NCBI GenBank assembly: GCA_019240755.1 | Contig: JAFAXS010000071.1 | Coordinates: 1 to 46,411 of the forward strand | Length of the DNA stretch: 46,411 nt | Direction of reading: 5' to 3' | Origin: Vulcanimicrobiota bacterium | Lineage (GTDB): Bacteria; Vulcanimicrobiota; Vulcanimicrobiia; Vulcanimicrobiales; Vulcanimicrobiaceae | Shown: one piece after another, positions 40,090-46,411 of the stretch | How the letters are laid out: the number at the start of each line of letters is the position of its first letter | Numbering within the stretch: position 1 is the stretch's first letter | Made by a program: the position numbers and the translations under genes | The notes under the pieces: generated by a model | What the model saw: the letters and a program-made list of their open reading frames with translations, nothing else | Told to the model about the DNA's origin: nothing | Databases searched by the model: none

Positions 40090-41964
40090 TCATCCTCCGT
40101 TGATGTCCAAGAAGAGTTCCGTTGCGAGCGCGATCAGAAAGCCCGCGCACATCGTCGCCGTGACGGGCGCGGTAAGCCCGGTGCGCCGCAGCACGCTCCA
40201 GAGCTCGCCGATCACGAAGACCAGCGCGCCGACCGCAACGGCGAGGAAAAATACGGAGAGCGTCGGCGAGTAAAAGCTGTAGCCGATTATCGTCCCGAGA
40301 AACGTCGGGCCGCCGGCGATGAGCCCTGCGAGACCGATCTGCGCCCACGAGGGAACGACGCGCCCGACCAGCGGCGCCGCCACGCCGAAGCCTTCCGTCG
40401 CGTTGTGCAAACCGAAGCCGACGATTAGGGCGAGCGCGATCGCCGTCGCTCCCGCAGCGGCCGACGCGCCGATCGCGAGACCTTCCCCGAAGTTGTGCGC
40501 GCCGATCCCGATCGCGATCACGGCGGCTAAGACGATCGGATTTTCGGCGTGACTGGCGGCTTGGCGGGCGAAGTGCGTGGCGGCGCTCCCGAGGCCGACG
40601 AGACCGAGCATCAATCCCACGACGAACACCACGACGAGCGCCACTGGAAACGGATTGCCGCCGGCGTGCCACGCATCGAGCCCCTGCGAGATCGGCGCGA
40701 TCGCGTTTCGCGCGATTTCGACGACGAGATAGAGCAGAATTCCGATCGCCAGCGCGTTGAGCATCGCGATCGTCGTCGCCGAGAGGCGCCGCGCGCGCGC
40801 GATCGGTAACCCGAGAAAGATCGTGAATCCCGCGATCGCGCCCAGCAGCACCGTCATGCCGAAGCTTAGCGCGCGCACCGGCGCGGGCACGGCGGGGGCC
40901 ATCGCGCGATACATCATCGCGAGCGTGTTCGGCGTGCCGGCATAGTGAATCGCGGTCACGAGCCCCGCGGGCATGCCGCTCGCATCCTCGATGTGATCCA
41001 TCACGTGACAATGAACGAGCCAGGTTCCAGGTTTCGCGTTCGCCGTAACGACGACGTCGATGCGCTGCCCGGGCGCGACCAGCACGGTGTCCTCGACGTC
41101 ACGGTAGTCGACCGGCGCGGCGTCGCGCGCCACGATCTGCTGATAGTGGCCGTGCGTGTGCATCGTGTGGAACTCTTCGCCCGAGATGTTGATCCAGCGA
41201 ATGCGAAAACGCTCACCGCGCCTTACCTCCATGGCGCGCGTACTCGGGTACTCCTTGCCGTTGAGTGTAAAATGATTCTCCGCCGCGCTCTGGATCTGCC
41301 ACGACGAGATCATCTCGAGAAAATCGTGCGCGAGATTGCGTTCCGGCGCGGTGGGCGTCGACGGCTGAACGACGATCGCCCCGTACAGCCCCGAATCGAG
41401 CATCGCCTCGTTATCATGCGTGTGATAGATGAACGTGCCCGGCTGATCGGCAACGAAGCGGTAGATGAAGTGACCGTCCGGCGGAACGAGCCGTTGCGAG
41501 ATTCCGCCTACGCCGTCCATGTCGACCGGAATGTCGTGGATGCCGTGCAGGTGAATCGAGTCGGGCACGTGGCCGTCGTTCACGTAATCGAGCACCACGG
41601 TGTCGCCCTGGCGCACCGCGATGACCGGCCCCGGCACGATGCCGTTATACGTATTGGCCATGACCGTCAGCCCCGGCTTGAGTGTCCACGGCGCCGGCCG
41701 CTCGACGATGCGAAAGGTCTTGACGCGTCCCCGAGCCGTCGGAACGGCCTGAAACGAGCCGTCGAGCCGCCCAATTAGCCGCGACTCGCCCGGCGCCGGC
41801 GTCGCCGCCGGAAACGGGGGCGCAATCGGCTGCAGGCCGAGAGAGGTCGAGTTCGGGGACGCCGCCGCATTGTCGGCGTCGGCCAGCGCAACCCCCGGGG
41901 CGATCAGGAACGCCGCGGTCATCAGGAAGAGCGCCGCGGCCGCGGGACGTAGAAGGGGTTTCAT
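40090..41964 (-). CDS. multicopper oxidase fused to a ZIP metal transporter
   Basis: The product is 624 aa from ATG 41964, giving a good signal peptide (AAALFLMTAAFLIAPGVALA); the frame opens 24 codons earlier inside the operator region. Residues about 60-345 are a two-domain multicopper oxidase with all copper ligands: HLHG (138-141), HTHD (181-184), HTMHTHGH (266-273), and HCHVMDH with Met331 for the type-1 copper. Residues about 360-624 form a ZIP transporter with HNFGEG (490-495) and HNATEG (520-525) in two membrane helices. The oxidase would sit outside the membrane and oxidise a metal such as Mn2+, Fe2+ or Cu+ next to its own channel (inference). Divergent from the FAD/cytochrome pair. 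Confidence 0.9.
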   Translation of the reverse strand: MKPLLRPAAAALFLMTAAFLIAPGVALADADNAAASPNSTSLGLQPIAPPFPAATPAPGESRLIGRLDGSFQAVPTARGRVKTFRIVERPAPWTLKPGLTVMANTYNGIVPGPVIAVRQGDTVVLDYVNDGHVPDSIHLHGIHDIPVDMDGVGGISQRLVPPDGHFIYRFVADQPGTFIYHTHDNEAMLDSGLYGAIVVQPSTPTAPERNLAHDFLEMISSWQIQSAAENHFTLNGKEYPSTRAMEVRRGERFRIRWINISGEEFHTMHTHGHYQQIVARDAAPVDYRDVEDTVLVAPGQRIDVVVTANAKPGTWLVHCHVMDHIEDASGMPAGLVTAIHYAGTPNTLAMMYRAMAPAVPAPVRALSFGMTVLLGAIAGFTIFLGLPIARARRLSATTIAMLNALAIGILLYLVVEIARNAIAPISQGLDAWHAGGNPFPVALVVVFVVGLMLGLVGLGSAATHFARQAASHAENPIVLAAVIAIGIGAHNFGEGLAIGASAAAGATAIALALIVGFGLHNATEGFGVAAPLVGRVVPSWAQIGLAGLIAGGPTFLGTIIGYSFYSPTLSVFFLAVAVGALVFVIGELWSVLRRTGLTAPVTATMCAGFLIALATELFLDINGG

Positions 41965-41965
41965 T

Positions 41966-41979
41966 TTAGGCGTGCCTAA
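41966..41979. promoter_or_regulatory. DtxR/MntR-like operator, proximal copy
   Basis: TTAGGCGTGCCTAA has inverted arms TTAGGC/GCCTAA around GT. This resembles the boxes bound by DtxR/MntR/IdeR-type metal-dependent repressors. It abuts the MCO-ZIP start codon. Confidence 0.5.
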
Positions 41980-41987
41980 GGTTTTTG

Positions 41988-42001
41988 CTAGGCATGCCAA
42001 T
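41988..42001. promoter_or_regulatory. DtxR/MntR-like operator, distal copy
   Basis: CTAGGCATGCCAAT is similar to the proximal box, with the core TAGGC-RT-GCC in common. Its centre is 22 bases away, about two helical turns, allowing repressor dimers to bind the same face. Confidence 0.45.
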
Positions 42002-42044
42002 CTCCTAGGACGGTCGAGGGCGGCGCGCGTAACCACCGCCCGGC

Positions 42045-43271
42045 ATGTCTACCGCCGGCGAGCAGAGCGCGCAATGTTGCATCGTTGGCGGAGGCCCAGC
42101 GGGGATGATGGCCGCGCTGCTGTTCGCGCGGGCAGGCGTTCGAACCATCTTGCTGGAGAAGCACGCGGATTTTTTGCGCGACTTTCGCGGCGACACGATC
42201 CATCCCTCAACGATGGAGATCATGTCGGAGCTCGGTTTGTTGGAGGCGTTTCTCGAGCGCCCCCATCAAGAGGTGACATCGCTCGCCGGCAACCTAGGCG
42301 ACACGGTGGTGCAGGTCGCGGATTTTACGCATCTGCCGTCGCGTTGCAAGTTCCTGGCCTTTATGCCGCAATGGGATTTCCTTAACTTTCTGGCAGAGGA
42401 GGCCAAGCGGTATCCAACCTTTGAGCTGCGCACGCAAGCGCGCGCCGGCGACCTTCTCTGGGAAGGCGAGCGCGTCGTAGGGGTGCGCGCGCAAACGCCA
42501 ACCGGATCGCTCGAGATTCGCGCAACCCTCACGGTCGCCGCGGACGGTCGCAGCTCGCTCATTCGCGAACGCGCGGGGCTCCGCCCGATCGATTTAGGCG
42601 CTCCGATGGACGTGCTGTGGCTGCGCCTCAGCAAATTCCGGGATGACCCTCACGAAACGTTCGGATACATTCGCAACGGTCGCATCATGGCGCTCATCGA
42701 CCGCGGGGCGTACTGGCAATGCGCGTACGTGATTTCGAAAGGAACGTTCCAGGAGCTGCGCGCTCGCGGTCTGGATGCGTTTCGGCAGGACGTGAGTTCG
42801 CTCGTGCCGTTCTTGAGCGACCGCGTTGAAGAGATCGACGCGTGGGACGACGTCAAGCTACTGACGGTTCAAGTGAACCGGCTCACGCAATGGTATCTGC
42901 CGGGCCTGCTCTGCATCGGCGACGCGGCGCACGCGATGTCGCCGATCGGCGGCGTCGGAATCAATCTCGCGATTCAAGACGCGGTCGCCGCCGCCAATCT
43001 GCTCGCGGGCAAGCTCGCGCGCGGCACGACGAGCGCCGCCGACCTGCGCGCCGTTCAGCGGCGCCGCGAGCGGGCGGCGCGACTGACGCAGACTCTGCAG
43101 CTTTTCATCCAACGCAACGTGATCGGGCGGGTGCTCGGGGGCGATCACGCGCCGCCGGTGCTCGCAGGGCTTCGGGGACTCGTTCGCCGCCTTCCAATTC
43201 TTACGCGAATTCCGGCGCGCTTGATCGGACTTGGATTTCGTCCCGAGCACGTCGAAGCAACGCGGTCATGA
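42045..43271 (+). CDS. FAD-dependent monooxygenase/oxidoreductase (PHBH-like)
   Basis: The product is 408 aa. The Rossmann motif is CCIVGGGPAGMMAALLFARAG (Gly15-Gly20 region) ending with acidic LLEK. A mid DG motif TVAADGRSS (about 165-173) and the second FAD site LLCIGDAAHAMSPIGGVGIN-like (about 285-304) are typical of class A flavoprotein monooxygenases such as p-hydroxybenzoate hydroxylase or geranylgeranyl-reductase relatives. They use NAD(P)H and O2 on aromatic or isoprenoid substrates; the substrate here is unknown. The start has no clear ribosome site, and the short divergent spacer holds two metal-repressor-like boxes. The stop overlaps the cytochrome ATG (ATGA), so the two are coupled. 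Confidence 0.85.
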   Translation: MSTAGEQSAQCCIVGGGPAGMMAALLFARAGVRTILLEKHADFLRDFRGDTIHPSTMEIMSELGLLEAFLERPHQEVTSLAGNLGDTVVQVADFTHLPSRCKFLAFMPQWDFLNFLAEEAKRYPTFELRTQARAGDLLWEGERVVGVRAQTPTGSLEIRATLTVAADGRSSLIRERAGLRPIDLGAPMDVLWLRLSKFRDDPHETFGYIRNGRIMALIDRGAYWQCAYVISKGTFQELRARGLDAFRQDVSSLVPFLSDRVEEIDAWDDVKLLTVQVNRLTQWYLPGLLCIGDAAHAMSPIGGVGINLAIQDAVAAANLLAGKLARGTTSAADLRAVQRRRERAARLTQTLQLFIQRNVIGRVLGGDHAPPVLAGLRGLVRRLPILTRIPARLIGLGFRPEHVEATRS

Positions 43272-43786
43272 CGCGAGGAATCGTAATCGGCGTCGTCGCG
43301 ACGCTGGTCGTTTTGGGATTAGCGGTCTATCTCGGAGTCGAGGCCGGCCTGATGCCGGCGAACGCCGACGGCAAACCGTCGAAGTTGGAGCGCTGGGCGG
43401 CGCGCACGTCGCTGCGCGCGACGGTGGACCGCGATGCGCCCAAGGAAGCGCCGCCGATTCCGGTGACCGACGACAACCTCATCGCCGGTATCCGGCTGTA
43501 CGGCCAAAACTGCGCCGTTTGCCACGGCGCGTCGGATGCGATGCCGTCGCACATCGCTCGCGGACTTTACCAGCGGGCCCCGCAGTTGGCGAAAGACGGC
43601 GTGGAAGACGATCCCGAGGGCGTGACGTACTGGAAGATTTATCACGGCATTCGCTTCACCGCGATGCCGTCGTTCGGCGCTTCGCTCAACGAGCGACAGA
43701 TTTGGCAGTTGACGCTCTTCCTCAAACACATGGACGGCCTTCCGCCCGCGCCGCAGCGCGTGTGGAAAGCCGTCCGCTCAACGTAG
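43268..43786 (+). CDS. membrane-anchored c-type cytochrome
   Basis: The product is 172 aa from ATG 43268, overlapping the upstream TGA. One N-terminal membrane anchor (VIGVVATLVVLGLAVYLGV) is followed by a cytochrome c domain: heme motif CAVCH (82-86) and axial Met133 in TAMPSFG. A closing helix ERQIWQLTLFLKHM is typical of small mono-heme class I cytochromes. It acts on the periplasmic face as an electron carrier. Coupling to the FAD enzyme suggests a shared transcript, though a direct redox link is unproven because the flavoprotein is cytoplasmic. The tail (PPAPQRVWKAVRST) is unstructured. Confidence 0.88.
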   Translation: MTRGIVIGVVATLVVLGLAVYLGVEAGLMPANADGKPSKLERWAARTSLRATVDRDAPKEAPPIPVTDDNLIAGIRLYGQNCAVCHGASDAMPSHIARGLYQRAPQLAKDGVEDDPEGVTYWKIYHGIRFTAMPSFGASLNERQIWQLTLFLKHMDGLPPAPQRVWKAVRST

Positions 43787-43796
43787 GAGGACGGCG

Positions 43797-44306
43797 TTAC
43801 GACGAGGGGGTCGGCTCGATGTCGCTCGTCGGCAACGCGGAAAAAATGTACTGCTCGTTAGCCTCCGGTGACGGGCTTTGCGCTTGATTCTCCATCGAGA
43901 TGCCCGATAGGACGGCCGTCGTCTCGGGATAGACCTGTCCGCGGAATGAGCCGTCACCGTTCATGGTTCCGACCACGTGGAGCTTCCCACCCGGCCCCGC
44001 GCCCAGCCCCAGGTCCACCGAGGACGGCCCGATATCAAACCAAATGTAGTTGCCGTCTCGGCCGCCGACTACCGGAATAAATAACTTATAGTAACTTGTG
44101 TGATAATATCCGCGCAGATTACCGGACGGAAACACCTCGATATCGAGACGACCGGTGATCGGATACTTCGATCCGTAGACCTGGGTTATCGAAGTCGTGA
44201 AGTGCAAGTTCGTGGCCTGGGCCGACGCGAAACCGCCCGCTGCCAGTGATGCGAGGCACGCGATCGCGATGCAGCAGACGACGCGACGAACCAGCGACCT
44301 TACCAT
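43797..44306 (-). CDS. secreted protein of unknown function
   Basis: The product is 169 aa from ATG 44306 (AGGAG four bases upstream); the longer frame above it is the shadow of the regulator gene. A signal peptide (CCIAIACLASLAAGGFASA) is followed by a beta-rich domain: LHFTTSITQVYGSKYPITGR, GNLRGYYHTSYYKLFIPVVG, DGNYIWFDIG, GGKLHVVGTMNGDGSFRG. The G-x-L-x-G-Y and G-x-F-x-G strands suggest a small barrel or jelly-roll. It has a disordered Pro/Ser tail. Function unknown. It converges with the cytochrome gene and is divergent from the DUF2249-CRP regulator. Confidence 0.7.
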   Translation of the reverse strand: MVRSLVRRVVCCIAIACLASLAAGGFASAQATNLHFTTSITQVYGSKYPITGRLDIEVFPSGNLRGYYHTSYYKLFIPVVGGRDGNYIWFDIGPSSVDLGLGAGPGGKLHVVGTMNGDGSFRGQVYPETTAVLSGISMENQAQSPSPEANEQYIFSALPTSDIEPTPSS

Positions 44307-44364
44307 GCTACTCCTCTCTTTTTTGACCATTCTCAGGGAGTAGAGCGCGCGGCTTGCCGAGAAC

Positions 44365-45312
44365 GTGACGGAGGTGGTACAACCGGCAGAACTCGACCTG
44401 CGTGGTTTCCCCGTATGGGAGCGCCCCGATCTCGTTCGAAAAGCACTCGACCGTCTTCCATCGGGAGCCTCACTAACCCTCATCACCGAGAACGAGCCGC
44501 GCGCACTGTCCTCGCGCATTACGCAGGATCGCCCCGACCGGTTCGTCGTCGAGACCCGCCGGATCGGCAGCCGCATGTGGCAACTGCGCTTGACGCAGCG
44601 CCCGCACGAGGCGACCGAACGCAACTCCTCGGCGCAGCACCTCGCGCGGTCCCCGGCCTTTACCGCCCTGGACGTCGGCGTTCGTGAAGAGCTTTCCGCG
44701 GCCGCCGTTTGGCAGACCGGACGGCGCGGCCAAACGCTGGTCGCAGAAAACAGCGATTGGCCCTTCATCGGAATGGTGACGGACGGAATCGTTGCACGCG
44801 CCAACGGCGGAGGTCGCGAGCGCGAGCGCATTCTCTATGAAATTTTTCCGTACGAGCTTTTCGGCGTAGCCGAGTATTTCGATCGCGGCTTAAAGATGGC
44901 GCGCATCGCGGTGTTCTCAAAAACCGCTCGCGTCCTGAAAGTGCCGTGGGACGTCGTCTCGCGCGTCGCCGCGCGCTATCCCGAGTTAACCAATGCACTC
45001 GGCATCGTGATGGCTCAGCGGATTCGCCTGTTGGCCGACGCCCTCAACGTGCAAGGCTCCCTGCCGATCTTGGGACGGATTGCTCGCGTTCTGCTGCCGT
45101 ATGCGATGCCCGAGCGCGGGTTGGTTCCGGCCTCGGCCTCGCTTTCAACGATCACGCAATCGCAGATTGCCGCCGCCGGAGGCACCGTGAAAGAAGTGGC
45201 AGCTCGCGCGATCGCCGAGCTCGAGGCGCGCAAGGGCCTGCGCCGGGAGCACGGGCACATCCGGTATCTCGATCGCGAAGTATTGCTGGAGTTGATTCAG
45301 GACGTTTCGTAG
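44365..45312 (+). CDS. DUF2249-CRP/FNR fusion transcription regulator
   Basis: The product is 315 aa from GTG 44365. Residues about 8-78 form a DUF2249 domain (ELDLRGFPVWERPDLVRKAL, SLTLITENEPRALSSRI, then MWQLRLT near its end), usually found with anaerobic or nitric-oxide-related proteins. A cNMP-binding-like barrel (about 95-215, with GQTLVAENSDWPFIGMVTDG) follows, then a dimerisation helix, then a winged HTH whose recognition segment lies near TITQSQIAAAGGTVKEVAAR-like (about 265-285). The barrel lacks the cAMP-binding Arg/Ser pair, so the signal is probably not cAMP. It regulates unknown genes; the adjacent redox and metal genes are candidates. The stop lies in a palindrome shared with serS. 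Confidence 0.82.
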   Translation: MTEVVQPAELDLRGFPVWERPDLVRKALDRLPSGASLTLITENEPRALSSRITQDRPDRFVVETRRIGSRMWQLRLTQRPHEATERNSSAQHLARSPAFTALDVGVREELSAAAVWQTGRRGQTLVAENSDWPFIGMVTDGIVARANGGGRERERILYEIFPYELFGVAEYFDRGLKMARIAVFSKTARVLKVPWDVVSRVAARYPELTNALGIVMAQRIRLLADALNVQGSLPILGRIARVLLPYAMPERGLVPASASLSTITQSQIAAAGGTVKEVAARAIAELEARKGLRREHGHIRYLDREVLLELIQDVS

Positions 45313-45324
45313 CGCGCGCGCTAC
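45309..45324. terminator. palindromic hairpin containing both convergent stop codons
   Basis: GTAGCGCGCGCGCTAC is a perfect 16-base palindrome. It contains the TAG of the regulator (45310-45312) and the TAG of serS (45321-45323). Confidence 0.55.
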
Positions 45325-46411
45325 ATCTTGGGCGTGGGAATGCGAGCCGCGCCGAAATACGGTTGCAACGCCTGCGGAATCGCGATCGAGCCATCGGCGC
45401 GTTGACGGTTCTCCAAGATTGCGAGCAGCGTTCGCCCGACCGCCAGACCCGAGCCGTTGAGCGTGTGCACCAGCTCCGCTTTTGCGCCGCGCTCGGGCCG
45501 GAAGCGAATCCCCGCCCGGCGCGCCTGAAAATCGGTGCAGTTCGAACAGGAGCTCACCTCGCGGTACGAGTCTCCGCTCGGAACCCAGACTTCCAAGTCG
45601 TAGGTCTTGGCCGCATTGAAACCCGTGTCCCCGGCACAGAGCAAAACCACGCGATATGGGAGCTCGAGCTCTTCGAGCAGCGATTCGGCGTCGCGCGTCA
45701 GTAGCTCCAGCGCCGCCGAAGACTGCTCCGGATCGCAAAACCACGCCAACTCTACCTTATCGAACTGGTGCTGCCGGAGCAGTCCCCGCGTGTCCTTGCC
45801 CGCGGCGCCCGCTTCTTTCCGAAAACACGGGGTGGCCGCGCAGTATTTGTGCGGCAGCTCCGCACCTTCCAGAATCTCGTCGGCGTGCAGCGCGACCAAG
45901 GGAACCTCGGCCGTGGGAATCATAAAGAGGCCGGCCTGCGCATCTTCAAACATCGCATCGGCGAACTTGCTCAGTTGCCCCGTCGACCACATCGTCGTCC
46001 GCGAAACGAGCAAGGGCGGCGCTACCTCAACGTAGCCCCGGCGCTGCGCGCGGTCCAAGAAAAATGCGGTTAGAGAGCGTGCAAGCCGCGCGCCATCGCC
46101 GCGCAGTAGCGTGAAGCGGCTTCCGGAGAGTTTCGCCGCTCGCTCGAAGTCGAGGATCCCGAGACGCTCTCCCAACTCCCAATGAGGCTTTGGCGTGAAA
46201 CCGAACGCGGGCGGCGCTCCCCAGCGGCGCACTTCGACGTTGTCGCTCGGGTCGGCGCCGTCGGGCACGGTCTCGTCAACGAGATTCGGCAGTTGCTCCA
46301 CCAACGCGCGCAGCGGCGACTGCGCGGCGCTAGGTTCCAGTGCTCGGGCGCGCTCTGCAAACGCTTCGATTTCGCGCGAAAGCTCGTCTATTTTCGGGCG
46401 CGCTTCGCGCG
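45321..46411 (-). CDS. serS: seryl-tRNA synthetase, 5' end beyond the window
   Basis: The last 363 codons are visible; the frame stays open to the right edge, where [20 protein letters not shown] is part of the N-terminal antiparallel coiled-coil arm that binds the long variable arm of tRNA-Ser. Class II motifs follow: motif 2 [20 protein letters not shown], substrate-binding FDKVELAWF and [18 protein letters not shown], and motif 3 [18 protein letters not shown]. The linker between arm and core includes [10 protein letters not shown]. It charges tRNA-Ser with serine in the cytoplasm. The tRNA-Ser(UGA) gene used by the mobile element lies about 6.7 kb away. The start codon cannot be placed. 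Confidence 0.96.
   Translation of the reverse strand, partial: REARPKIDELSREIEAFAERARALEPSAAQSPLRALVEQLPNLVDETVPDGADPSDNVEVRRWGAPPAFGFTPKPHWELGERLGILDFERAAKLSGSRFTLLRGDGARLARSLTAFFLDRAQRRGYVEVAPPLLVSRTTMWSTGQLSKFADAMFEDAQAGLFMIPTAEVPLVALHADEILEGAELPHKYCAATPCFRKEAGAAGKDTRGLLRQHQFDKVELAWFCDPEQSSAALELLTRDAESLLEELELPYRVVLLCAGDTGFNAAKTYDLEVWVPSGDSYREVSSCSNCTDFQARRAGIRFRPERGAKAELVHTLNGSGLAVGRTLLAILENRQRADGSIAIPQALQPYFGAARIPTPKM

Noticed and set aside
42842-43267. 314-aa version of the cytochrome c gene
   Set aside because: The first 142 codons run inside the FAD gene and are Arg-rich; ATG 43268 gives a membrane anchor and a 4-base coupling overlap.
43797-44831. 344-aa version of the secreted protein
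   Set aside because: The upstream half lies opposite the DUF2249-CRP gene; ATG 44306 gives a signal peptide and a ribosome site.

Overview
The window is about 46.4 kb of GC-rich bacterial chromosome. The envelope genes (a TamB-type protein, many lipobox lipoproteins) indicate a diderm cell. The gene stock, namely GloVer-repeat lipoproteins, Vgb-like and NHL propeller lipoproteins, a multicopper oxidase fused to a ZIP transporter, and a very large BTAD/ATPase regulator, most resembles Candidatus Eremiobacterota (WPS-2). That placement is inferred from gene families, not from a marker-gene search.

Layout. 1-6.4 kb: the end of an S53-type peptidase, a small secreted protein, and a minus-strand pair made of tamB and a coiled-coil OmpH/Skp-like protein. 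6.5-11.9 kb: a HATPase-type anti-sigma kinase, two tandem secreted Cys proteins leading into a phosphoesterase lipoprotein, and two tandem calycin-like secreted proteins. 11.9-20.5 kb: a 1,175-residue BTAD/AAA/TPR regulator, a coupled pair of secreted proteins, two tandem Vgb-like lipoproteins, a PH-like protein and a DUF1801 protein. 20.5-25.8 kb: a tight five-gene minus-strand operon, NicO efflux > DUF4331 > DUF4331-like lipoprotein > TPR > NiCoT. 25.8-26.4 kb: two apparent gene fragments. 26.4-29.5 kb: a propeller lipoprotein coupled to an 86-aa protein and followed by a Cys/Thr-rich 78-aa peptide, then a GloVer lipoprotein.

29.67-38.57 kb is an integrative mobilizable element of about 8.9 kb. 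It is bounded by perfect 42-bp direct repeats that coincide with the 5' half of tRNA-Ser(UGA) through the anticodon loop. It carries a tyrosine integrase, an excisionase-like HTH protein, an RP4-TraI-like (MOBP) relaxase, a beta-helix protein without a signal peptide and an NHL lipoprotein. It has no conjugation (T4SS) genes. GTGAGCAAA arm-type repeats and a 12-bp inverted repeat lie just inside both ends, and one palindromic operator precedes both the relaxase and the xis-int pair. The element supplies a new 5' half and a new upstream region for the tRNA and leaves the original 5' half stranded at the left end.

38.6-46.4 kb: the intact tRNA-Ser, a second GloVer lipoprotein, the MCO-ZIP fusion with twin DtxR/MntR-like operators in the space it shares with a divergent FAD oxidoreductase/cytochrome c pair, a secreted protein, a DUF2249-CRP fusion regulator, and serS, which runs off the right edge. 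Several convergent gene pairs share hairpins that include their stop codons.
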